Both the position numbers and the translations under genes were made by a program. The notes below the pieces were generated by a model. It searched no databases, was not told where the DNA came from, and was given only the letters and a program-made list of their open reading frames with translations. From NCBI GenBank assembly GCA_027048265.1, contig JALTXS010000161.1, positions 1-38,679 on the forward strand: DNA of 38,679 nucleotides. The letters are read 5' to 3'. Shown here one piece after another: positions 1 through 7,946 of the stretch (its first letter is position 1; each line of letters begins with the position of its first letter). Source of the stretch: Desulfurococcales archaeon (GTDB lineage: Archaea; Thermoproteota; Thermoprotei_A; Sulfolobales; Fervidicoccaceae).

Positions 1-3
1 GGG

Positions 4-438
4 CTAGCCTGCGGAGTACAGCTCCTCCACGTCAACTTCCTCGAAGAACACCCGGGCGATGTCCTTTATGCTCACAATCCCCACGAGAACACCGTTGTCG
101 TCAACGATGGGCAGGTGACGGAACCCTCTTGATATCATTGTCTCGAGGGCACGAGAGGCGCTCCAGTCCTCCTTACCGACTATGGGGTTGGGGGTCATAA
201 CATCGCCCAGCCTGGTGTCGAGGCTCCTACCCTCACCGATGACCTTTATGAGCAGGTCCCTCTCGGTGAAGATACCCTCAGGCCTACCCTCGTCGTCAAC
301 TATGACCACCGAGCCTATCCTCCTATCAACCATCTCCCTAACAGCGTCAGCAACCCGGTCATCCCGCCTCATTTTCACAACATCCTTAATCTCGAGAGTA
401 AAAAGGGGAGGACCCTCACTGCAGAGGAGCTTACCCAT
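4..438 (-). CDS. Tandem CBS-domain protein (putative signal-transduction / nucleotide-sensing)
   Basis: 144 aa complete ORF (ATG at 438, TAG at 4-6); two CBS-like repeats: 'VADAVREMVDRRIGSVVIVDDEGRPEGIFTERDLL' and 'ASRALETMISRGFRHLPIVDDNGVLVGIVSIKDIA'. Confidence 0.93.
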   Translation of the reverse strand: MGKLLCSEGPPLFTLEIKDVVKMRRDDRVADAVREMVDRRIGSVVIVDDEGRPEGIFTERDLLIKVIGEGRSLDTRLGDVMTPNPIVGKEDWSASRALETMISRGFRHLPIVDDNGVLVGIVSIKDIARVFFEEVDVEELYSAG

Positions 439-912
439 ACCATAATCACCCCATAAGCTACAAAGAATGGTTGAAACATGTTAGCAAGGACTGTTTGATA
501 AGATATGGAGGGAGTCAGTTAAAAAACATACCTCAAATTCCCCGAAAGGCTGTCAACGTAGTCATTCCTTGTATGGACTCTGCGGATGTGTTCTTTTTAC
601 CCTACTTAGGAAGGGAAAAGTTTAGTTAACTTATGGAACTTTTACTGAAAGCTTTTAAGAATAATTCAATAACATGAACATATAGTTACAATGTGTTTGA
701 CTGGTATAACCTCGTGTTATAGCTTTAGTTACAGTATTAAGAGTCCCAGAAGTGGGATGAAGGAATAGTTAGACAAGAGACAAGTTAGATATAGACTGCA
801 CACATGAAATGAGGGTGTTTTTATTCAATTTTCAACTAACCGAAAATAATAAGGGAACCTAGATGCATTCAATTGAACAATACTGCAGACTACTTTCACA
901 CACAATGATGCT

Positions 913-2430
913 TTGGTAGGTGCGTGTGTTGTGTCGAGACTCTGCGTTTTTCAGGTTCTTGGGGCTATTAGGGGTTATGAGAAAGTTATATACGAACTTA
1001 AGGACCGCAGGGAAGAAGCTAGACTCTCGGGCAAAGCACTTTGCAACTTTCTCGCCAGCCCCGATGAGTGCAAACTGTACATTTTGGCCCCCGAGAGCCT
1101 AGTAACGACTGTCGCGAGTACTTCTAAAGAGGCACATGATCTCCTCAGCAACTGGGAAGAGCTGTCAATGACGATCGGCAACCATGTTAAGGAGCTCGCA
1201 TCTGGTATTCCAATGGAAGTAAGAATTTTGCCGTCCATAGGCTTATACAGCGGTAACAACTGGAGGGTTAGGTTCGATGGATCTGGGCAGGGTGAGGTGG
1301 AGCTGGCTATTCTAATACATATGCTTGAGGCGACAGGCTACGGGGGTAACTGCTGTTCTAGGGTCGTGTTCGATATCTCAACCGGGCTCAATATCTACGC
1401 ATCAATGGCTGTGAAAGCCCTCCGATCCCTGGTGACCGCGGACAAGCTTGGTAGACTGGATGATATACTTTTTGGTGATATATCTGGAATAGAAGCTGCT
1501 ATAGCATATGCTACACCTGTTCAAAGGGGATACAGAGGCCCCTATACACTTAATATCGAGGAGCTAGACGCTAGAATATTCTTCACATACCCCCTTACAG
1601 TAAGCGACATCCACAATGTGAAGCCAGATAATATCATAAGGGGCTTAAATAAGGAAGAGAAAAAGAAGGTTGGTAAATGCTACTCCGAGTTATTCAGCAA
1701 AATAAGGGATTTTCTGAGGCTTGGTCTTAAACTTCATAACACCATAAAATACAATGTGCCGCTGGCATTGTACCAGATTAGGTCCGAGGGACTGGTTGAA
1801 AGATGTGCCCACTATCCCCTGAATCTGGTTGAGAAACTAGCGAGATTCATTGAAGATTCGTGGAAATTAGGTATTGTTCCTAAAGCACGGTCTGTCGACT
1901 TTAACGGTAGCGAGCTAAAAGTGAAGTACAGTGGCGTGGAGAGAAGGCTCACGCTTTATACTGTACAGGCATTATTTGAGACAGCTGCACTAATGAGGCT
2001 GAGAGAGAGGCTCCTAGCAGGTGCTAGCATGGATATAGGCATTAGTATCGACAAGATAAGGAGTGATTTCACCAGTATCTACGAGAATAATAGCTATCTC
2101 TCACAGGACCTCATGCTTAACAAAAGACTGCTAGAAAGGGACCTGAGGGAAGTGGAAAGAGCTGCAGCCAAGCTGAATGAGGGAGAATGCAAGACGCTCA
2201 AAGAACTTCTTGAAAGTAACAGCAACCACGAAGGAAGCTCTAAACAAGGAGGTAGTAGAGGCAGTAATGAAGAAATGAAGCGGGTATCAGACCCTAAGAG
2301 AAACTTCTTCGCCCACAGCGGCCTCTCCAAGGAACTGGTTGAAACGTGTAGGGAAAACGCGAACACGTTAATAAGATATAGAAAAGAAAAACTTAGAGAA
2401 GTGGAGGATTGGCTGGAAAAACCTGTTTAG
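913..2430 (+). CDS. Csx1-like CARF-HEPN family protein (CRISPR type III ancillary ribonuclease), stand-alone
   Basis: 505 aa; CARF-type signature 'SRVVFDISTGLNIYASMAVKAL' (D-x-S-x-G-L-N) and C-terminal HEPN motif 'RNFFAHSGL' (R-x4-H). Start codon uncertain (TTG 913; GTG alternatives nearby). Confidence 0.82.
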   Translation: MVGACVVSRLCVFQVLGAIRGYEKVIYELKDRREEARLSGKALCNFLASPDECKLYILAPESLVTTVASTSKEAHDLLSNWEELSMTIGNHVKELASGIPMEVRILPSIGLYSGNNWRVRFDGSGQGEVELAILIHMLEATGYGGNCCSRVVFDISTGLNIYASMAVKALRSLVTADKLGRLDDILFGDISGIEAAIAYATPVQRGYRGPYTLNIEELDARIFFTYPLTVSDIHNVKPDNIIRGLNKEEKKKVGKCYSELFSKIRDFLRLGLKLHNTIKYNVPLALYQIRSEGLVERCAHYPLNLVEKLARFIEDSWKLGIVPKARSVDFNGSELKVKYSGVERRLTLYTVQALFETAALMRLRERLLAGASMDIGISIDKIRSDFTSIYENNSYLSQDLMLNKRLLERDLREVERAAAKLNEGECKTLKELLESNSNHEGSSKQGGSRGSNEEMKRVSDPKRNFFAHSGLSKELVETCRENANTLIRYRKEKLREVEDWLEKPV

Positions 2431-2589
2431 TTAACTTGTTAATTACCATTATAAAAAATTAGGTGCGTTCATTACACTGGCCCAGCCTAGTTAGCTCAAT
2501 TAATAGCCTTACATAAACTGTAATGCGGAATAAGCATTTAACTCTGTGATTAGGCTTTTGAGTCTTGGAAAGACTCTGGTTAGGACCCG

Positions 2590-2990
2590 TATGCATAGCA
2601 CGTCTGCCTCTCCCCTAGTAGGGTGTGGAGAAATAAGCAGAGACTTGCTAGTGGTCCAAGGTTCTCGGCCGCTTTGTTCGCGAGCATGTATGCTTTCCGT
2701 ATTTGCTGAGGTAGCTTGGAGTAATTGAACCGTATCTTCTAAGTGTGCCGTCGCCATTATCTCGCTGGTGGCCTTTCTTATCTTAGTACTTGACTATGGG
2801 TATCTTAATTTCTTAATGTTAACCCTCAATAGTTCTAATTCAAAGTCTAGGTCTAGCGCTCCGTAGATGCTATCATATCATGTTTTGTAGAGTATGTTTA
2901 GTAGACCCTTTCCGTAGGATTGTCCTCAGCGAGTTACGCCTCTATCTACAAAGCAAACCATATCGCATCGTATTCCTGAGTTAATGTGGA
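2590..2990 (-). pseudogene. Decayed protein-coding sequence of unknown family (approximate boundaries)
   Basis: Minus-strand conceptual translation across in-frame stops: 'HINSGIRCDMVCFVDRGVTR*GQSYGKGLLNILYKT*YDSIYGALDLDFELELLRVNIKKLRYP*SSTKIRKATSEIMATAHLEDTV', then a frame change to 'IRFNYSKLPQQIRKAYMLANKAAENLGPLASLCLFLHTLLGERQTCYAYGS*'. Composition is protein-like, but stops and a frameshift interrupt it. Confidence 0.45.
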
Positions 2991-3192
2991 AAAATGTACT
3001 GTGGTATTTTTCCCGGCTCTACTTGGAGACGAGGAAACCTATAAGAGGATTAAGGGAGGAGGAAGAAGCGGCTTTCCTAGACCTAGTCCTTTATGCCCCA
3101 CTTTTCGGCGAGTTCCTTATTCTCGTGGAGCTAATCTATTAGCTCCACCCTTTCTATGGAATTGGGTATAAGTTCTATGAGCCTCTCTATTA

Positions 3193-3543
3193 TTAGCCTT
3201 CACCTATAAGCCTCAGTGAGAAAAACAATCTATGCTCATGTTCTGCTATAGTGAGAAGTTCAAGGACTAAGGTTTAGTCTATTGTACCGTCTTCTTTAAC
3301 TGTATCGAGGCTTCTTAGTACCCCCAACGTTACTAGCTCCTCGAACTCGTGGCGTGAGAGTAGCTTGAGGAGTGGTTTCACACACTCTGGCTTGACTGGC
3401 GACTTCTTCTCAAGGATTATCCAAAGGGTTACCCTGCTTACCCCTGCAAGCTCCGTCACACGCTTCCTACCGTGCTTCTCAACCTTATGTTTGAGTATAC
3501 GCTGACGCGTCTCCTCGCTCAACTTTGTTGGGTCGACTTGCAT
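3193..3543 (-). pseudogene. Probable decayed integrase / HTH-domain protein; intact 89-aa N-terminal part is 3274-3543
   Basis: N-terminal HTH-like ORF 'MQVDPTKLSEETRQRILKHKVEKHGRKRVTELAGVSRVTLWIILEKKSP...LLKLLSRHEFEELVTLGVLRSLDTVKEDGTID' ends at TAA (3274-3276). The same frame continues as '*TLVLELLTIAEHEHRLFFSLRLIGEG' to about 3193. It resembles, from memory, N-terminal regions of crenarchaeal tyrosine-recombinase-like proteins. Confidence 0.5.
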
Positions 3544-3617
3544 CTACTACTCCTGATTGTCAGCCATGACTACCACTTCTGAAGTTTCAGCCTGCTCCAA
3601 GGAGGTGAAACACAGGA

Positions 3618-3632
3618 TATTTTTTATATAGA
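3618..3632 (-). promoter_or_regulatory. Putative TATA box for the HTH/integrase-like ORF
   Basis: Minus strand reads CTATATAAAAAATATCC, about 80 nt upstream of the ATG at 3543; AT-rich and archaeal TATA-like. Confidence 0.4.
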
Positions 3633-3674
3633 TTGTGGGGCTGGAGGAGAAGGTTTAAATATGAGGCATTTAAG

Positions 3675-3781
3675 TGGAGCCGCCGGCGGGATTCGAACCC
3701 GCGGCCACCGGCTTACAAGGCCGGCGCTCTTGGCCCCCTGTGGGGCCCTGCGCAGGGGTCTGCCAGCTGAGCTACGGCGGC
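3675..3781 (-). tRNA. tRNA-Thr (anticodon UGU) with a non-canonical D-loop intron and encoded CCA
   Basis: Minus strand spliced: GCCGCCG TA GCTC AGCTGGCA GAGC G CCGGC CTTGTAA GCCGG TGGCC GCGGG TTCGAAT CCCGC CGGCGGC T CCA (76 nt, all four stems perfect). About 31 nt of extra sequence sits in the D-loop at about 3728-3758 (junction ambiguous by up to 2 nt). Confidence 0.93.
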
Positions 3782-3943
3782 TTTCTCGGGTTTTTATTTG
3801 TTGTTTGTGTGAGGGTTTTATTTTTGGCGTTTTCCATGTGTTTGGTGTTGTGGTTTTTGCGTTAGCTTTTTTATTCTGGTTGGTGGTATTGTTGGTTGGT
3901 GGCTTGTCTTTTCTTGTATATGTTTGTATATATGGCGGTGTTT

Positions 3944-4648
3944 ATGGCAGGGGCTGTTGTCGAGCTTAGGGATGTTTGGAAGGTGTATAGGGTCGGGAAG
4001 AGGAGCTATCCCGCTCTAAGGGGCCTGAGTTTGTCTGTGGAAGAGGGGGAGTTTGTGGCTATTGTCGGTCCCTCGGGAAGTGGTAAGTCCACCCTCCTTA
4101 ACCTCATAGGGGCTCTTGACAGGCCTAGTAGGGGGAGTGTTCTTATAAACGGGGTGGACATATCGAGGCTCAGTGACAACCAGATGGCGGAGTTGCGTAA
4201 TCGTGTAATAGGGTTTGTGTTCCAGAGTTTTAACCTGATAAGCCACCTGACGGCCCTGGAGAACGTCATGGTCCCCATGATACCTGCGGGCATCCCTCGG
4301 TCTGAGAGGAAGAAGAGGGCCCGTAGGCTCCTTGAGAGGTTCCTCCCACCCGAGATTGCGAATAAGAAGCCCCTGGAGCTGAGCGGGGGGGAGCAGCAGA
4401 GGGTGGCGATAGCGCGGGCCCTGGCCAACGATCCCCGCATAATACTGGCGGACGAGCCCACGGGGAACCTTGACTCCAAGTCGGCTGAGAGGGTGATGGA
4501 TGTCTTCCGGGAGCTCCACGGTGAGGGCCGGACCATAATCATGGTTACACATAACCTCGAGATAACCCGATACTGTGACCGGGTAGTACGCATACAGGAT
4601 GGCAGGATTGCGGGATACGATGTAAGGGGTGGCGGACGTGCTAGTTAG
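3944..4648 (+). CDS. ABC transporter ATP-binding protein (MacB/LolD-like)
   Basis: Walker A 'GPSGSGKST', signature 'LSGGEQQRVAIARAL', Walker B 'IILADEPTGNLD'. The ORF track starts at 3896, but ATG at 3944 (MAGAVVELRDVWKVY) fits better. Confidence 0.95.
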   Translation: MAGAVVELRDVWKVYRVGKRSYPALRGLSLSVEEGEFVAIVGPSGSGKSTLLNLIGALDRPSRGSVLINGVDISRLSDNQMAELRNRVIGFVFQSFNLISHLTALENVMVPMIPAGIPRSERKKRARRLLERFLPPEIANKKPLELSGGEQQRVAIARALANDPRIILADEPTGNLDSKSAERVMDVFRELHGEGRTIIMVTHNLEITRYCDRVVRIQDGRIAGYDVRGGGRAS

Positions 4649-7600
4649 AAGAGAAGCTTCTACCATTCCTAGATTAATTGTAATCATAGCCATGGTTCTC
4701 CTAGCATTCATTACTACCCTGTTAGTCCAAGAAACGAATGCCCAACTTCCGCCCCAGCTTAACATGACCCGGGTCATAGGCGTCGCGTGGGAGGGTGTCG
4801 AGAACGGTGTCTGCCCCTCCCCAGGCGATAGTGCTGTGAACTTGCTGGTAAGGGTCCAGTACCTGGGGAAGGAGCCCCTGGCGGGGATTGAGGCCACTCT
4901 TGAACTTCCCTGGGGTCTGGAGAGCCTGGAGGGAGACGATAGTGCAAAAGTGTACCTTCCCGGCCCCATTCAGCCAGGGGGAATTGTGGTATTTAAGTTC
5001 CCCCTGAACGTGAGTGACAAACTAACGGTGGGGGAGAAAGAGGCAGACCTCACCCTGAGTGCTCCTGGCGTGTTAGAGGAGACCCACAAGGTCGCCGTAT
5101 GGATTGGGGATTCTCCCCTTATTGAGGTCAGGCTACTTAACCTCAGCGCCCTAGCGGGGGGCGAGAACAGGGTCCTGCTCAGCATAGCAAACCGGGGTAC
5201 GGGGGAAGCCTGGGACCTGAGGGTCTACCTGGAGAGCAGGGAGGGGCTTCCCCTGGAGCCGAGTACGGTCTACATAGGAACCCTGCCTGGAGGGGAGGAG
5301 AGAATAATTGAACTAATGCTTAACACAAGCCGTGAGACAAGCCCCCGGCCGCTTAGCCTAGAAGTCAGGCTAAGCGGTTATGATGAGTGTAGGGGGCTCT
5401 GGGAGGAAACGAAGCTCCTAACACTACCTCTCGATCTCCCTCCAGTGGACGGTGTTAGGATAACCGCATGGGCTAGAGATCTTAGAGCGGGCGGTCAAGG
5501 AGTGCTTCACGTGGCCCTGGAGAACCAGCTACCCTACGCGGCTCACGACATTGTCCTCAGCCTCAGCCTGCCGGGGTTCCTGGCCCTACCTAACACAAGT
5601 GACCTCATTGAAGTTGGAAGCCTAGGGCCGGGGGAGACCACTGTCATAGATTTGCCGCTCAGGGTATCGAGCACCGCGCCCGACCTGGGCAGGGTTGGGA
5701 TAAGCGTCGCGTACAAGGTGGGCTTGATTAGCCTTACCCACACCACATCCGTAGATATTCCCATCGAGAAGCCCCCGAGACCCCAGGTCGATTTGAATGT
5801 AAATGTTAGGGACACCCCAGTTTCTGGGAGTGTATCAAGAATAAAGGTCACGGCCACTAATAAGGGGGATACGCCTGCCGAGAACGCACAGATTGTTGTT
5901 AGCGCCCAGCCACCTGCACAGGTTCTTGGACTAGCGTCGAGGACTCTGGGGAGGCTGGAGCCTGGTGAGCAAATCAGCCTGTCTTACAACGTATACATCC
6001 CCCCAGGCGTCTCGGGAACCCTGCAACTAAGGGTTTCACTCTCATACGAGGACGCTTTGACGGGTAAGCCCGGAGTGAAGGAGCAGGCCTTTGCATTACC
6101 AATAGAGTCGAGGGGAAGCAGTGACCTGACTGTCATTCTTTCTCCTCCCAGCTTGAAGGCAGGCCACATAGTCCCGGTTGAGGCTACCGTCATAAACACT
6201 GGCCAAGCTTCTCTAGAGAACGTTACAATAACTCTCAGCCTGCCCCCCACTATAAGGCTAGTAGGAGTAAACCAGGAATGGTTCATACCAGAGCTAAAGC
6301 CAGACGAGAAGGCTGCGAGAGTCTACTATGCATACACTGTTCCCCAGGCAAGCGGCGTTGAGACCATTACTGTTACCCTGACCTATTACAAGGATGGTAT
6401 GCGTAACGAGAAGGTCCTCCCCTTGGGCATCCCCGTAGTGAGCCCTCCTACACCCATGCCCTCTGTTAGGCTCTACGAGAAGGCTCTTGTCGAGGGCAGG
6501 GAGAATAGGGTTTCCCTAGTTGTTGAGAATCGTGGCAGGGAGACCGCCTACAACCTGACCCTGAACATCCAAAGCCCTACAGCCACCATAGCCCCGCCTA
6601 CGCTCTATGTTGGCACCCTTCCACCGGGTGGCAGTAAGGAATTTAGAACGACTGTAACCCCCTCATCTCCGGGGCCGATTACCCTCCAGTTGCAGATGTT
6701 CTACGAGGACGAGCTTGGGAGGCAGCATTCGGTGTCCCAGACGTTGGGGGTCAAAGTCCTCCCAAAGCCGACCTCGAGCGCCATCGAGATAAGGTTGGTC
6801 CGCCCAAATAATGCGGAGCTTGGACCGGGTAGCCACAGGGTGGTGTTCGAGATTATTAACAAGCTTGACCATCCCCTGCAGGATGTGGTTGTTGGCGTCA
6901 GGACTGGGGCGGCTTCTCCCATAGTAGTAAACACTGGGGCATCACCCATCGTTATAGGGGGGATGGGGCCGGGGGAGTCTCGGGAGATCGGGCTCGACGT
7001 GCTTGTCCTCCCAGTACAGTCGGAGGCACGGGCATCCATAATTCTCAGTGTGTCCTATTGGGACCCGGAAAACGGTCCTGGAAACAGAATGTTGGAGACC
7101 TACTTCAGGGTTAGTCCCATCCCCACACCCCAGCTCCAGGCGAGCCTGGAGCCCACAACGATAGAGGCCGGGAGACCCACGCCTGTCCTGATAAAAATCC
7201 AGAATACAGGTACGAGTGACTGGGAGTCAGTTGAGGCAACGTTAACGCCCCTGGGTCCGTCTTCAATCATAGTTGGCACGTCACATTACTCCCTAGGAAT
7301 GATGCCTGCAGGGAAAGCCAGTGTAATAAATACGACGCTCTACGTGCCCCCCACGCTTGGGGATAATGTTGCCCTTACCCTAACTCTAAAACTGTACCAG
7401 GGAGGCATGCCTTTCACAATTACGAGTACCCTGGGGTTCCTTGTCAAAAAGACTCCTGTCCTGGAGGTCACTGAAATGAGCGTTATACCCGAAGACGTGG
7501 TAGAGGGGCAGCCCTTCAGCCTATCTATAACTCTGAGCAACCTTGGCAAGGGGGCTGCTGAGAAGGTCTTCTTAGAAACGGGGCTTCCACAGGGGATTGA

Positions 7601-7946
7601 GGCCCTTTCATCGACCAGGGTCTTTGTTGGCAGGATAGGCCCGGGTACAAGCAGTACCCTGACCCTGAGCCTAGTGCCCCAGGCGGGCTCTGCTGGAGAC
7701 AGGACCCTTTCCCTAAGGATAACATATGAGGACAATCTGGGCAACTCTTATCAGGAGACCCTGGAAGTGCCCGTCAGAATACAGTCTACCCTAAATCAGG
7801 TTACAGGAGAGGGAGGAGGACAGGTTGAACAGGGGAGTAGTGCTGCCCCCTTCGGGCTTGAGGGGGCTCGCCTGATAGCCGTACTTGGTGTCGTGATTGT
7901 TGCACTTGTGGTCGCCAAGATTGTGAGGAGCCGGGGCCATGATTAG
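4629..7946 (+). CDS. Large secreted/membrane-anchored protein with about nine tandem beta-sandwich repeats (COG1361/NEW3/CARDB-like); ABC-transporter partner
   Basis: 1105 aa; N-terminal hydrophobic signal 'LIVIIAMVLLAFITTLLVQ'; recurring 'vGxLxPGexxxIxLxlxV' motifs; C-terminal TM 'LIAVLGVVIVALVVAKIVRSRGHD'; overlaps both neighbours. Confidence 0.85.
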   Translation: MADVLVRREASTIPRLIVIIAMVLLAFITTLLVQETNAQLPPQLNMTRVIGVAWEGVENGVCPSPGDSAVNLLVRVQYLGKEPLAGIEATLELPWGLESLEGDDSAKVYLPGPIQPGGIVVFKFPLNVSDKLTVGEKEADLTLSAPGVLEETHKVAVWIGDSPLIEVRLLNLSALAGGENRVLLSIANRGTGEAWDLRVYLESREGLPLEPSTVYIGTLPGGEERIIELMLNTSRETSPRPLSLEVRLSGYDECRGLWEETKLLTLPLDLPPVDGVRITAWARDLRAGGQGVLHVALENQLPYAAHDIVLSLSLPGFLALPNTSDLIEVGSLGPGETTVIDLPLRVSSTAPDLGRVGISVAYKVGLISLTHTTSVDIPIEKPPRPQVDLNVNVRDTPVSGSVSRIKVTATNKGDTPAENAQIVVSAQPPAQVLGLASRTLGRLEPGEQISLSYNVYIPPGVSGTLQLRVSLSYEDALTGKPGVKEQAFALPIESRGSSDLTVILSPPSLKAGHIVPVEATVINTGQASLENVTITLSLPPTIRLVGVNQEWFIPELKPDEKAARVYYAYTVPQASGVETITVTLTYYKDGMRNEKVLPLGIPVVSPPTPMPSVRLYEKALVEGRENRVSLVVENRGRETAYNLTLNIQSPTATIAPPTLYVGTLPPGGSKEFRTTVTPSSPGPITLQLQMFYEDELGRQHSVSQTLGVKVLPKPTSSAIEIRLVRPNNAELGPGSHRVVFEIINKLDHPLQDVVVGVRTGAASPIVVNTGASPIVIGGMGPGESREIGLDVLVLPVQSEARASIILSVSYWDPENGPGNRMLETYFRVSPIPTPQLQASLEPTTIEAGRPTPVLIKIQNTGTSDWESVEATLTPLGPSSIIVGTSHYSLGMMPAGKASVINTTLYVPPTLGDNVALTLTLKLYQGGMPFTITSTLGFLVKKTPVLEVTEMSVIPEDVVEGQPFSLSITLSNLGKGAAEKVFLETGLPQGIEALSSTRVFVGRIGPGTSSTLTLSLVPQAGSAGDRTLSLRITYEDNLGNSYQETLEVPVRIQSTLNQVTGEGGGQVEQGSSAAPFGLEGARLIAVLGVVIVALVVAKIVRSRGHD
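5349..5377. repeat. Perfect 11-bp inverted repeat with 7-nt loop inside the large repeat protein gene
   Basis: CCGCTTAGCCT (5349-5359) / AGGCTAAGCGG (5367-5377), loop AGAAGTC. Confidence 0.9.

Noticed and set aside
440-912. Possible CRISPR leader or short array upstream of csx1
   Set aside because: No regularly spaced 24-37-nt repeats seen; only short AT-rich coincidental repeats (such as TTAGTTACA-type).
2509-2757. Minus-strand 82-aa ORF and plus-strand 60-aa ORF as intact genes
   Set aside because: Only part of the protein-like signal lies in this frame and it switches frame; treated as a decayed sequence instead.
913-3543. csx1 plus integrase-like gene as a complete SSV-type provirus
   Set aside because: No capsid, replication or second attachment-site sequence visible; only a degraded remnant can be supported.
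3661-3969. Plus-strand ORFs at 3661-3969 and 3674-3865
   Set aside because: They run through the tRNA-Thr gene and the upstream region of the ABC ATPase; translation is tRNA-derived.
4016-4969. 317-aa minus-strand ORF (and 4006-4593) antisense to the ABC ATPase
   Set aside because: Antisense shadow of a clear Walker-motif ATPase and the repeat protein; no recognisable domain.
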